NCBI GenBank assembly: GCA_017431845.1
Contig: JAFRKG010000021.1
Span: 1 to 45,281, forward strand
Length of the DNA stretch: 45,281 bases
From: Methanosphaera sp.
GTDB taxonomy: Archaea > Methanobacteriota > Methanobacteria > Methanobacteriales > Methanobacteriaceae
Reading direction: 5' to 3'
Shown: piece after piece, positions 1 through 8,668 of the stretch
Position numbering within the stretch: the stretch's first letter is position 1
Layout: each line of letters begins with the position of its first letter
Notes under the pieces: model-generated
The model's database searches: none
Told to the model about the DNA's origin: nothing
Seen by the model: only the letters and a program-made list of their open reading frames with translations
Translations under genes and position numbers: made by a program

Positions 1-229
1 ACCCATATTTCTGGTTAAGATAATTAATTTCGTCATCAATTTGATCAATAGCAGTAACATTAATATTTTTTTCTGCAAAAAATACACTATCCCTTCCATT
101 TCCACAACCTAACTCAATTAAATTTTTACCTTCTCTTAAAAAACCTATACTAAATTGTGCAAAGGTTGATGCTTCTATGGGATTTGGATTTTTTTTATAA
201 TATTCTTTCCAAAATAATTTAGATTCCAT
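1..229 (-). CDS. Class I SAM-dependent methyltransferase, N-terminal part (runs off left edge)
   Basis: Reading the minus strand from the ATG at 229 gives an open frame to the window edge, about 76 residues. It contains ELGCGNGRDS followed some 17 residues later by an acidic DQIDDE stretch. ELGCGNGR is the glycine-rich motif I that binds S-adenosylmethionine in class I methyltransferases, and the start MESKLFWKEYY resembles small-molecule methyltransferases of this fold. The substrate cannot be told because the C-terminal part lies outside the window. It is divergent from the LicC-LicA-like gene, with a 222-base AT-rich intergenic region between them that should hold both promoters; I could not pick a single convincing TATA box there. 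It may belong to the same surface-polymer locus, but that is inference from position only. Confidence 0.75.
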   Translation of the reverse strand, partial: MESKLFWKEYYKKNPNPIEASTFAQFSIGFLREGKNLIELGCGNGRDSVFFAEKNINVTAIDQIDDEINYLNQKYG

Positions 230-451
230 AATTATATATTATTTAGTACTTCGGTATATGTTTTACTCAAATATTGTTTTTACTCATTATTATAAAAGTT
301 TAATTGGGTGTATTCATACAATAACACTTTTTTGTATTATTTTTAAAATATTCTAATAAAATATTTTTATTAATTATAATAAATATTATTATAATAGACT
401 AATTTTAGTAATTGTTTTAATCTAAAAAATATTATGTAAGGAAATGATATC

Positions 452-2050
452 ATGGAAAAAAATGCTATAATTATGGCTGCAGGCAAGTCAGAAAAATTTG
501 CACCATTTAGTTATGAAAAACCAAAAGGACTGTTTATAGTACGTGAAGAAATACTTATCGAAAGACAAATAGAACAACTATTAGAAGCAGGTGTTAATGA
601 GATTATTGTTGTTATAGGTTATATGAAAGAAAAATTCTTCTATTTGGAACAAAAATATCCTCAAGTGAAATTAATAGTAAACAATACCTATGGAAAGTAT
701 GGGAATATATACTCATTGTATGTTGCACGAAAATATCTTAAAAATACATTCATATGTTACGCCGATCATTATTTCTTAAAAAATCCATTTTTGGAAGAAA
801 ACAATGAAAACAAATCATACAGATCATGTGCATTTTATCGAGGAAAATTCAAACAATTTTCAATTGAATATTCTGATGCAGATGTAATTACAAGTTGTTA
901 TTTAGGTGGTTATAATACAATGGCTATGGTAGGGCCAGCATATGTTAATGAAAAATTCTCCAAATTATTTAGACAATTCCTTGAAGATGAAATAAATAAT
1001 TTCGGAATAGCAAATATGTATTGGGAAGAATACTTTGCTACACATATTAAGGACTTGACATTATTCATGAAAAAGTTTAATGTTGATGAACTTGTAGAAT
1101 TTGATGATATTGATGATCTTAGACAATTTGATTCTGACTTCTTATTAAATGTAGATTCAGAAATTATAGGAAATATATGTGAGGTACTTGAATGTCATCC
1201 AAATGATATAAAAGATATTGAAGTTATACAAGCAGGTTTAACAAATGTTTCATTTAAATTCTCAATTAAAGGTCATGGCTATGTTTATAGACATCCTGGT
1301 GGAACAGCAGAACTCATTGTTAATAGAAAATCAGAATATTATGCCCAGTACAAGGCTAAAGAATATGGGCTTGATAAGTCTTTAATATATATTGATGAAA
1401 GTGGATGGAAAATTTCACATTTTATAGAGAATATAGTACCATGTAATTTTTTATCAGATAAAAAACAATTACAAAATTTAATGGATGCACTTAAGAAAAC
1501 ACATGAAATTCCAATATCTGATGAAGTAAAACTATTTGACAATGTAGTGGAAGCTAAAAAATTAATAACACATGCATGTAAAACGAAAGGTAATTTATTC
1601 AAAGAATTTGAGGAGTTATTTGCAAAAATTGACATGGTTGATGATTTTGTTAAGCAAGAACGGGAAAAATATGGTATTGAATTAGTTGTAAGTCATCATG
1701 ATGTTTATGAACCTAATTTAATAACAACTGCAGACGGAGATTTCTACCTAATTGACTGGGAATTTGCAGGAATAAATGATCCAATTAATGATGTGTGTAG
1801 TATATTAACACGTTATGAATATTCTGATGAAGAAAGATTATATTTACTTGAAGCATATTATGGAAGGAAATTAACACAACTAGAATACAGGCATGCAATG
1901 GGCCAATCAATATTAAATGCATTATACTGGATTAGTTGGGGCTTAGTTAAAGGAAGTATCGGCGAAGAAGATGGTTTCTTCTTCTTAACATCATATAGGT
2001 ATATAGTTAACCATATTGATGAAGTAATAGCAAGTTATGAGGAGATTTAA
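452..2050 (+). CDS. Bifunctional nucleotidyltransferase / choline kinase-like protein (LicC-LicA type fusion)
   Basis: 532 residues with two domains. Residues about 5-230 are a sugar-phosphate-type nucleotidyltransferase: MAAGKSEKFAPFSYEKPKGL is the nucleotide-binding loop with the PKGL lysine, as in LicC CTP:phosphocholine cytidylyltransferases. Residues about 240-525 are an aminoglycoside-phosphotransferase/choline-kinase fold: HHDVYEPN (about 414) is the Brenner catalytic loop HxDxxxxN, and IDWEFAG (about 434) supplies the metal-binding aspartate. In bacteria these activities make CDP-choline for decorating surface polymers; CDP-ethanolamine or another amino alcohol is possible here. The start ATG has a good ribosome site (AAGGAAATGAT) just upstream. 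Its stop shares one base with the start of the downstream cytidylyltransferase, so the two are translationally coupled. The two domains are clear; the exact substrate is inferred. Confidence 0.82.
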   Translation: MEKNAIIMAAGKSEKFAPFSYEKPKGLFIVREEILIERQIEQLLEAGVNEIIVVIGYMKEKFFYLEQKYPQVKLIVNNTYGKYGNIYSLYVARKYLKNTFICYADHYFLKNPFLEENNENKSYRSCAFYRGKFKQFSIEYSDADVITSCYLGGYNTMAMVGPAYVNEKFSKLFRQFLEDEINNFGIANMYWEEYFATHIKDLTLFMKKFNVDELVEFDDIDDLRQFDSDFLLNVDSEIIGNICEVLECHPNDIKDIEVIQAGLTNVSFKFSIKGHGYVYRHPGGTAELIVNRKSEYYAQYKAKEYGLDKSLIYIDESGWKISHFIENIVPCNFLSDKKQLQNLMDALKKTHEIPISDEVKLFDNVVEAKKLITHACKTKGNLFKEFEELFAKIDMVDDFVKQEREKYGIELVVSHHDVYEPNLITTADGDFYLIDWEFAGINDPINDVCSILTRYEYSDEERLYLLEAYYGRKLTQLEYRHAMGQSILNALYWISWGLVKGSIGEEDGFFFLTSYRYIVNHIDEVIASYEEI

Positions 2051-2763
2051 TGAATATACCCATAATTTTAGCAGGAGGAGTAGGTTCAAGAGTAGGAGCA
2101 GACAGACCAAAACAATTCATAGAAATACAAGGAAAACCTGTTCTAGTATATACTATCGAAGCATTTCAAAATCATCCAGAAATAGATGCTATAGAAGTAG
2201 TATGTATCGAAAGCCATATTGAATACCTTAAAGAATTAGTGGAAAAATATGAACTTACTAAGGTAAAATGGATTACAAAAGGTGGAGAAGACTTTCAGCA
2301 CTCAGTAATGAATGGAATTAATAATCTTAGGGATAAAATTGATGATGATGATATTGTAATGGTTCATTATGGTGCATCTCCATTTGTAACAAGTGATGTA
2401 ATAAGTGATGCTATAAGAGTATGTGAAGAAAAAGGAAATTCATCACCCGCTATGGCATCAGTATTACTGCTTGGAAGTAATGATGGAGAAAAATCCACAC
2501 AGTGGATTGACCGAGATAAAGTTGTAATATTTAATTCTCCTCAATGTTTCAAGTATTCATATGTAACAAGTTTATATGAAGAAGCAATAGAAACAGGGGC
2601 AATAGATAAGGTTGAACCACATACTACTACTTTGATGTTCTATTTGGGTCATGAGATATACTTTTCAAAATCCAATCAATTAAATATTAAAATTACAACA
2701 AAAGAAGATTTGGATTTATTTGATGCTTACGTTATGATGAAAAATTCACGTAAAAACTCATAA
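2050..2763 (+). CDS. IspD/TarI-family cytidylyltransferase (probable polyol-phosphate CTP transferase)
   Basis: 237 residues covering the whole IspD/TarI fold. AGGVGSRVGADRPKQF (residues 8-23) is the CTP-binding loop with the essential PKQ lysine, and KITTKEDLDLFDAY near the C terminus is the typical closing motif. Where IspD normally has HDAVRPF this protein has HYGASPF, so the conserved arginine is replaced. Archaea make isoprenoids from mevalonate and do not use IspD in the MEP route, so a TarI-like job (CDP-ribitol or CDP-glycerol formation) or a related CDP-alcohol reaction is more likely. That fits the TagF/TarL-like polymerases a few kilobases downstream. The ATG overlaps the stop of the upstream LicC-LicA-like gene by one base and GAGGAG lies just before it. 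A TarJ-like reductase is not seen in the window. The family call is firm; the substrate is inference. Confidence 0.8.
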   Translation: MNIPIILAGGVGSRVGADRPKQFIEIQGKPVLVYTIEAFQNHPEIDAIEVVCIESHIEYLKELVEKYELTKVKWITKGGEDFQHSVMNGINNLRDKIDDDDIVMVHYGASPFVTSDVISDAIRVCEEKGNSSPAMASVLLLGSNDGEKSTQWIDRDKVVIFNSPQCFKYSYVTSLYEEAIETGAIDKVEPHTTTLMFYLGHEIYFSKSNQLNIKITTKEDLDLFDAYVMMKNSRKNS

Positions 2764-2775
2764 TTTCTTTTTTTT
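2764..2775 (+). terminator. Oligo-T terminator after the cytidylyltransferase gene
   Basis: A run of eight T (2768-2775) begins a few bases after the stop codon, as expected for archaeal U-tract termination. The rest of the 177-base gap to 2941 is AT-rich with no reading frame of note. Confidence 0.5.
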
Positions 2776-2940
2776 AAAATAATTATCATATTATATTAAT
2801 AAAATAAGATAAGTTACGATTAACATTATCGTATGGTTAAATTAATCTTTAATTATTTGAATAAAAATTAAATATTTGAATAAAAAAATATTAATTATAA
2901 TCTATAATAATCATAAAAATAGTTTACTCCATTTAAGATA

Positions 2941-3894
2941 ATGATAAATACATTGGACCAAGATAAAATGTTACTTGATTTACTAAAAAATAAAAATTCA
3001 GAAAAAAATCATGAATATGATCAATCCATCTACAAAATCAAACTAAATTCCCCTGAATTCAGGATATCCTATGAAATAACAAAAATACAAAAAGGATACT
3101 ACCCACAAGTAGGAATAACAGCTAGACAAGGGATATTAATATTATACAAGTATCCTGATAATAACACATGGCATAACCTGGATAGTTACAGCAGACGAAA
3201 GAACATTAACATTAACATGAAAACATATAACATTGACAAACATGTAAAAGACAATGAAACCTATGAACTAATGATAATAAGTCCAATACTCAGTCAACTA
3301 AAAACATTAACAATAGAAGTACCAGAGGACAAAACAGTTCAACTAGACACAACGATATCAGATAAAAAAATAGTGGTAGCAGGGGGAATACACTCCTATG
3401 GAATAGGATGCACAACAGTAGGACTAAAATTCTCAAACATTTTGTCACGAAACATGAATTTATCCATAATGGACTTAACATATAACAATAGGACAAGCTA
3501 CCTTGAAAACATAAACAATTACTATGAAGAAAATCCATTAGCCTCAGATGCAAATGTTGGAATACTGGAATTAGACTATGCCTTACAAGACGATGAAATA
3601 GTAAATGAATACCTTAAAAATGTAGTAAATCATATGTTGAGACAATGTGACCATTTAATATGCTGGTACTGCCTACCAAAACAGAAATTATACAAAAGAG
3701 CATTAATATTCGACAATTTAATGGAAGAGATTACAGAAAAGAAAATAACAATTCTTGACCTTTCATACATATATGATGAAGACCACGAAGACATGTGCAC
3801 TGCCAGTATGAACTTTATTAATGATGCAGCAAACGTATTAATATACAAAAAGCTTAAAGAGACAATAATGGAGGTAACAAAATGGAATATCTGA
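2941..3894 (+). CDS. SGNH/GDSL-hydrolase-like protein lacking the catalytic serine (probable pseudo-enzyme)
   Basis: 317 residues. The N-terminal half (about 1-135) is beta-rich. From about 140 the sequence lines up with the next gene's SGNH domain: VAGGIHSYGIGCTTVGLKFS aligns with IFYGNSVTQGAAASRSGNTF, and ILSRNMNLSIMDLTYNN with IISRKLNNEIINLSSSS. At the block I serine position (GNS in the neighbour) this protein has GGI, so the nucleophile is missing, and the C-terminal DxxH motif (DSAH next door) is replaced by CTASMNF. It is therefore likely inactive and may act as a partner or scaffold of the active neighbour. The gene's last 13 bases overlap the start of that neighbour. There is no clear ribosome site before the ATG, so a leaderless transcript is possible. 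The homology is by eye and moderately sure. Confidence 0.65.
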   Translation: MINTLDQDKMLLDLLKNKNSEKNHEYDQSIYKIKLNSPEFRISYEITKIQKGYYPQVGITARQGILILYKYPDNNTWHNLDSYSRRKNININMKTYNIDKHVKDNETYELMIISPILSQLKTLTIEVPEDKTVQLDTTISDKKIVVAGGIHSYGIGCTTVGLKFSNILSRNMNLSIMDLTYNNRTSYLENINNYYEENPLASDANVGILELDYALQDDEIVNEYLKNVVNHMLRQCDHLICWYCLPKQKLYKRALIFDNLMEEITEKKITILDLSYIYDEDHEDMCTASMNFINDAANVLIYKKLKETIMEVTKWNI

Positions 3895-4943
3895 AATCCA
3901 TTAACAATAAATTAAATAAAATATCAGAAAACAACATAGAATATTTTGATTTATTTGACCGACCAGACCTTGTCTATGGAAACATTAACGCATTCCAGGA
4001 AAGAGTAAATTTCTGCAAAATACCAATTGAATCACAGGAAGAAATAAGAAACAATTGGAAAACATGTACTCATTCACTTGATTTGTTTAAAAATGCTAGT
4101 TGTGGAAATGTTATAAGATTACATACCAACTCAAAAAAACTAATACTCAAAGCCAATATTCAAAGAGATGAAAGTTTTGAAAAAGCATTAAACTGGAATT
4201 CCATGGGTTTTGACATATACAATATAGAAAATGATGGAAAATACAAGCATAACAATATATTTGCACCAATGGATGGTCATAATATATTTGCCAACACAAT
4301 AAGAGTACCTGAACATGGAAACATATGTATATACCTACCAAACTTCACGGAAATAAAAGAAATGCAGATAGGTGTTCTTAAAGGAAAAACAGTGGAAGCA
4401 TACAAGTACCCAGAAAACAAGTTACCTATAATCTTTTATGGAAACTCAGTAACACAGGGAGCCGCAGCATCACGAAGTGGAAACACTTTTCCTAACATTA
4501 TAAGCAGAAAACTGAACAATGAAATAATAAATTTATCTAGTTCCTCCTGTTGTAAGGGAATAAAAAGTATGGCTGATATGATAGGTAGAATCAACTGTCA
4601 ATGCATAGTAATAGACTATACTAGAAGTGCAACAAGTGCAAAAATGCTTCAAGATACACACGAAACTTTTTATAAAACTATACGAAAATATCATCCAGAC
4701 AAGAAAATAATTCTTTTAACCACAGAAGGATTTAATGACTGGAGATTATCTAACTCATTTGATAAAATAGTATCAAGAACATACAAAAATGCTAAATTAA
4801 ATGGTGAAAATACTGAGATAATATACCAAAGAAAATTATTCTCCGAAGAGGAATATAGTTATGTGGGTATAGATTCAGCACACTATACAGATTATGGTAT
4901 GTACAAAATAGCAGATGCAATATGTGATAAAATAGTAGAATAA
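3882..4943 (+). CDS. SGNH/GDSL-family esterase with N-terminal GxDLY-like domain
   Basis: 353 residues. The N-terminal half contains MGFDIY (about residue 110), which resembles the GxDLY domain that precedes SGNH esterase domains in some sialate or carbohydrate O-acetylesterases. The SGNH domain starts at about 180: YGNSVTQG carries the block I serine (about 188), TEGFND is the block III-like segment, and DSAHYTDYG (about 330) is block V with the catalytic DxxH pair. This predicts hydrolysis of an O-acyl ester, probably on a surface glycan, or an acyl transfer. No signal peptide or membrane segment is visible, so it appears cytoplasmic. GGAGGTAA sits five bases before the ATG, inside the end of the upstream pseudo-SGNH gene, which indicates coupled expression. 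A GT2 gene follows 18 bases later. Confidence 0.75.
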   Translation: MEYLKSINNKLNKISENNIEYFDLFDRPDLVYGNINAFQERVNFCKIPIESQEEIRNNWKTCTHSLDLFKNASCGNVIRLHTNSKKLILKANIQRDESFEKALNWNSMGFDIYNIENDGKYKHNNIFAPMDGHNIFANTIRVPEHGNICIYLPNFTEIKEMQIGVLKGKTVEAYKYPENKLPIIFYGNSVTQGAAASRSGNTFPNIISRKLNNEIINLSSSSCCKGIKSMADMIGRINCQCIVIDYTRSATSAKMLQDTHETFYKTIRKYHPDKKIILLTTEGFNDWRLSNSFDKIVSRTYKNAKLNGENTEIIYQRKLFSEEEYSYVGIDSAHYTDYGMYKIADAICDKIVE

Positions 4944-4961
4944 AACATTTGTTGAATAAAA

Positions 4962-6014
4962 ATGTCTAACATTGAAATATCTATAATTATACCAGTATTT
5001 AATTCTGAAAAATACTTGGATGAGTGTTTAAAATCAGTAATTCATCAGACATTCACTAGATATGAAATAATATGTGTAAATGATGGATCAACTGATAGCT
5101 CACTTATTATTCTTGAAAAATACTTGCAAAAATATGATAATCTAAAAGTACACAATAAAGAAAATGAAGGCCCTGGTTCTGCAAGAAATTATGGACTTAA
5201 GCATGCAAAAGGAAAATATGTGCTATTTCTTGATTCTGATGACTGGCTAGAAGAAAACACTTTGGAAACTTTATATGAAACAGCAATGGAAAACGATTCC
5301 GAACTTGTAATGTTTAATGCTTTGGAACATTATAAAAACAACAAAACCAAGAACAGGACGTATCATGTTATAAAAGAAGATAATAATTTTAGAAAATTCT
5401 CTTTTGATTATAACAATAACATCAATCTAGTGATGAATGGATATCATATTGTATGCACAAAATTACATAAACTTGATTTTATAAAAAATTATTCGTTATC
5501 TTTTGCTGAAAAGGATCAATTCGAGGATGTTTTATTTCATATTAAAAGCATGATATATGCTAAAAGAATATCATACACTCCAGAGGTATTATATCATTAT
5601 CGAAGAACCGGGGATAATAGTAGGCAAAACAATGCATTAAATGGTAAAAAAAGTTTACAATTCTTTGAAATTTTTGAGGAAGTTAAAGAATTCTTATATG
5701 ATGAATGTCTCTATGAAAAGTTTAAAATAAATTATTATAAATTTGTTATTAATGAAACAAGAAATATTGAACAAAATATTGATAATAAATTTTATGATGA
5801 CTTTTTCATAAAAGCAAAAAAAACATTCAATAAATTATGTATAAGTACAAATGATATAATGAGATTACCTTTGGATTATCAGTACTTTTATAAAGCACTT
5901 ATTGAATCAGATAACTCTTTAATGTTTAGAAAGAATCTGAAAAAAAGTAATAAGAAGTTATTAATAACAAAAAAAGTATTAAAAGTTAAGCAATGGATTA
6001 AACAAATCATTTAG
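4962..6014 (+). CDS. Family 2 glycosyltransferase (GT-A fold)
   Basis: 350 residues. The N-terminal ~110 residues hold the complete GT2 signature: SIIIPVFNSEKYLDECLKS, CVNDGSTD for nucleotide binding, GPGSARNYGL, and LFLDSDDW as the metal-binding DxD. The C-terminal 240 residues are less conserved, with NGYHIVCTKLHKLDF and HYRRTGDNSRQNN, as in many capsule and teichoic-acid glycosyltransferases. It ends in a lysine-rich tail (KKSNKKLLITKK) that could lie against the membrane. It is 18 bases behind the SGNH esterase gene and probably in the same operon, although no strong ribosome site is seen. It converges with the next minus-strand gene, the two stop codons overlapping by four bases. The sugar transferred cannot be predicted. 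Confidence 0.88.
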   Translation: MSNIEISIIIPVFNSEKYLDECLKSVIHQTFTRYEIICVNDGSTDSSLIILEKYLQKYDNLKVHNKENEGPGSARNYGLKHAKGKYVLFLDSDDWLEENTLETLYETAMENDSELVMFNALEHYKNNKTKNRTYHVIKEDNNFRKFSFDYNNNINLVMNGYHIVCTKLHKLDFIKNYSLSFAEKDQFEDVLFHIKSMIYAKRISYTPEVLYHYRRTGDNSRQNNALNGKKSLQFFEIFEEVKEFLYDECLYEKFKINYYKFVINETRNIEQNIDNKFYDDFFIKAKKTFNKLCISTNDIMRLPLDYQYFYKALIESDNSLMFRKNLKKSNKKLLITKKVLKVKQWIKQII

Positions 6015-8638
6015 TTATCATCATTTAATATCCATTCATAAACTCTTTTTGAATTGTTTCTGTCATTGTATTTGAAGAAATCATTTATTCGTTCCACATA
6101 TTTATCTTCTATCATACAATCATTTTCAATGTATTTCTTAATTAATTTGATTAATTCATGTTCATCATGGACAATTTTTCCAAAACCCATATTTTCATAG
6201 TTAAAATAGCCCTCTTTGTAATGATAATCATTATTCTGATAATATATTACAGGCTTTTTGATATAAGCAAAATCAAAGAATACTGAAGAATAATCAGTTA
6301 TCAGTAATGATGATTTTTTGAACAATTCCTGGTATGATTCGCTTTCTGAAATTTCAATGTAATCAGGTATGTTTAGTAAATGAATATATTTAACTATTTC
6401 AGGGTGTGGCTTAAAAACAAACTTATACTTGTTTTCTTTTAAGATCTTATGTAATTTCTTATTATTTAGGAAAGAATTTAATCTTTTATAGTAATCTGAT
6501 GTTACAAATAGTGTTTCATTTTCTAATTCTATACGCCATGTTGGAACAAATAGTATTTGTTTTATTCTTTCATCTTCAAGTTTATCAAATCTTGGAAATC
6601 CTAATGTTTGAATAATATTCTTATCATAATTGTATCCTGGTTCTAGGAACGAATCATGTTCATGGTCTGATACAGTGACTATTAATGACAAGTTTTTATC
6701 ATATTTTTTAATGAATTCGGATATGTTGTCTTTGGTTACTCCATGTTGTAGGAAGTATTTTTTTGCTGTTTTAAGTCCGTTGTATAATGATGGTGTTTTA
6801 TAGTAATAAGGGTTTATAAAGTTTTCATTAACATATGATGATATTATTTTTTCTGATAATAGGTAGTAGATTTTATGTTTGTATGATCCAAATTTAAGAA
6901 TATTTTTACTAATCTTTTTCATTTCATTAAAATCATTACTTGATTCATTTAAAACATAGTATTTAATAATACCATCATTTTTATTAATTGAATATTCAAA
7001 TAAATGTCTTGCATTGTCATCTGAAAATTCTGGTCTGTCATGATATAGCCAAATCCTCCTATTTCTATAAAAAGGGTAAATTATGAAATAAAGAAAACTA
7101 ATCAAAACAGCTTCTTTATATCCTGTCGGCTTATCTTTAACTATCTGCTTAATATTACTAACCTCAAAACGTAGCATTGACAAATAAGAATAAGGTAATA
7201 CTACAAACTTATTAAATTTAAACAAAACAATCAAATCATCAGCAACAAAAAATGCACTATGAGTAGACAAACCACAATTATCCCTAAAACTCACATGAGG
7301 AATCATTGAATAATCACATGAACTATCATTATATTCAATTTTAAAATAAAATTCATCATCTACAGAAACTCTGGATTTTACATCAAAACTGAAACGATAC
7401 TTCCATTCAATATCAAGAAAAGTTAAAGTTCCACGATTCACATCATTATAAAAAATAGGAACACTATCAATACAAACAGTTGAATCACCACTCTTCCTAA
7501 CAAGAACAATCCTCAGGTTCTCACTTCTAAAGGAAGACTCAATGTTACCAGAAAAATATATAAAACCATTACTTAACTCAACAATATCCAACCATAATCG
7601 GATAGAATTAAAATCGTCAACAACATAACCATCAGAAACAACAGTTAACTCAGAATCTTCAACTAATTCTAATTGCCCCTTATTTTTCAAATAAACAAAA
7701 AACGATTCAATATTGGAATTAACAAATTCATTACCTATAATACAATCCAAATCAATAAAATCTAAAACCTGGTTTAGTTTCTTCCAAAAGTCAACCTTCT
7801 TCTGTGCATCTTCAAAAATGTCTAACTTATTAACTGATAACATCCACTGAAGATCATAAACAAACAAATATTGAATAAACTTAGGAATAAAACCTTCATA
7901 TTTCAAACAAATATCACATAATTTAAGATAAAAACGTTCTAGACGATTAGTATAATATTCTTTCTTTCTTTGCATCAAATCAACAGTACTGCTATTATCA
8001 CTTCTTTGACGATAATAATATTCAACACCATTAACTAAACCATAAACCTTTTTATCCAATAAAATCTCATTAATAACAAGTGCATCTTCAAGATTAGCTA
8101 ATTTGGTGTCAAAAGAATAATTTTTCATAACATTTAACTTAATAAAGCTAGATGAAGCAGATAACTGGGGATTATTTGGTTCAACATTCAAGTCAACTAT
8201 TCTAGTTTCCTTAAACTTGGAATTTAAACGATGTGGCTTATTAACACGTTCAAATAATATCATAGGAATAGCAACAATATCAACTTCATCAAAGTGTTTT
8301 TCAAAAAAAGTATAAACAACATCTAACGTGTTTTTGGAAAAATAATCATCACTATCTAAAAAATTAACATATTTGCCAGTAGCATACTTTAAACCATAAT
8401 TACGTGCACTGGATTGTCCACCATTACTCTTAGTTAATGCAACAACATTCTCAGGATACTTCTCATAAAATTCTGATATAATTTCAGCTGATTTATCCGT
8501 ACTTCCATCATCAACCAGAATCAATTGAACATTATCTCTAAATCCAATGCTCTGATTAATAACACTATTAATAGTTTCTCTAAGATACTTGTCCACATTA
8601 TAGACTGCAATGATGATAGAAAACTTAAATGAACTCAT
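6011..8638 (-). CDS. GT2 glycosyltransferase fused to CDP-glycerol/ribitol glycerophosphotransferase (TagF/TarL-like)
   Basis: 875 residues. An intact GT2 module lies at 1-240: SIIIAVYNVDKYLRETINS, LVDDGSTD (about 41), GQSSARNYGL and NFLDSDDY (about 93). A beta-rich middle region follows (about 320-500). The C-terminal third matches the Glyphos_transf family (PF04464): FLQHGV (about 629), GFPRFDKL, FVPTWR, FKPHPE (about 739) and LITDYSSVFFDFAY (about 778) with KPVIYYQ. The family transfers polyol phosphates from CDP-glycerol or CDP-ribitol to build teichoic acid. Fusion to a GT2 suggests a polymer of alternating sugar and polyol phosphate. AGGAG lies ten bases before the ATG. It is 30 bases downstream of the minus-strand gene ending at 8669, so the two form an operon. 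Coding-strand composition shifts near 7000, from GT-rich in the 5' half to A-rich in the 3' part. Confidence 0.88.
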   Translation of the reverse strand: MSSFKFSIIIAVYNVDKYLRETINSVINQSIGFRDNVQLILVDDGSTDKSAEIISEFYEKYPENVVALTKSNGGQSSARNYGLKYATGKYVNFLDSDDYFSKNTLDVVYTFFEKHFDEVDIVAIPMILFERVNKPHRLNSKFKETRIVDLNVEPNNPQLSASSSFIKLNVMKNYSFDTKLANLEDALVINEILLDKKVYGLVNGVEYYYRQRSDNSSTVDLMQRKKEYYTNRLERFYLKLCDICLKYEGFIPKFIQYLFVYDLQWMLSVNKLDIFEDAQKKVDFWKKLNQVLDFIDLDCIIGNEFVNSNIESFFVYLKNKGQLELVEDSELTVVSDGYVVDDFNSIRLWLDIVELSNGFIYFSGNIESSFRSENLRIVLVRKSGDSTVCIDSVPIFYNDVNRGTLTFLDIEWKYRFSFDVKSRVSVDDEFYFKIEYNDSSCDYSMIPHVSFRDNCGLSTHSAFFVADDLIVLFKFNKFVVLPYSYLSMLRFEVSNIKQIVKDKPTGYKEAVLISFLYFIIYPFYRNRRIWLYHDRPEFSDDNARHLFEYSINKNDGIIKYYVLNESSNDFNEMKKISKNILKFGSYKHKIYYLLSEKIISSYVNENFINPYYYKTPSLYNGLKTAKKYFLQHGVTKDNISEFIKKYDKNLSLIVTVSDHEHDSFLEPGYNYDKNIIQTLGFPRFDKLEDERIKQILFVPTWRIELENETLFVTSDYYKRLNSFLNNKKLHKILKENKYKFVFKPHPEIVKYIHLLNIPDYIEISESESYQELFKKSSLLITDYSSVFFDFAYIKKPVIYYQNNDYHYKEGYFNYENMGFGKIVHDEHELIKLIKKYIENDCMIEDKYVERINDFFKYNDRNNSKRVYEWILNDDN

Positions 8639-8668
8639 AGCAAATATGCTCCTAATCCTAAACTATAA

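Noticed and set aside
2050-2763. Assignment as IspD of the MEP isoprenoid pathway
   Set aside because: Archaea use mevalonate routes, no other MEP gene is seen, and the context is polymer synthesis; a TarI-like role is more likely.
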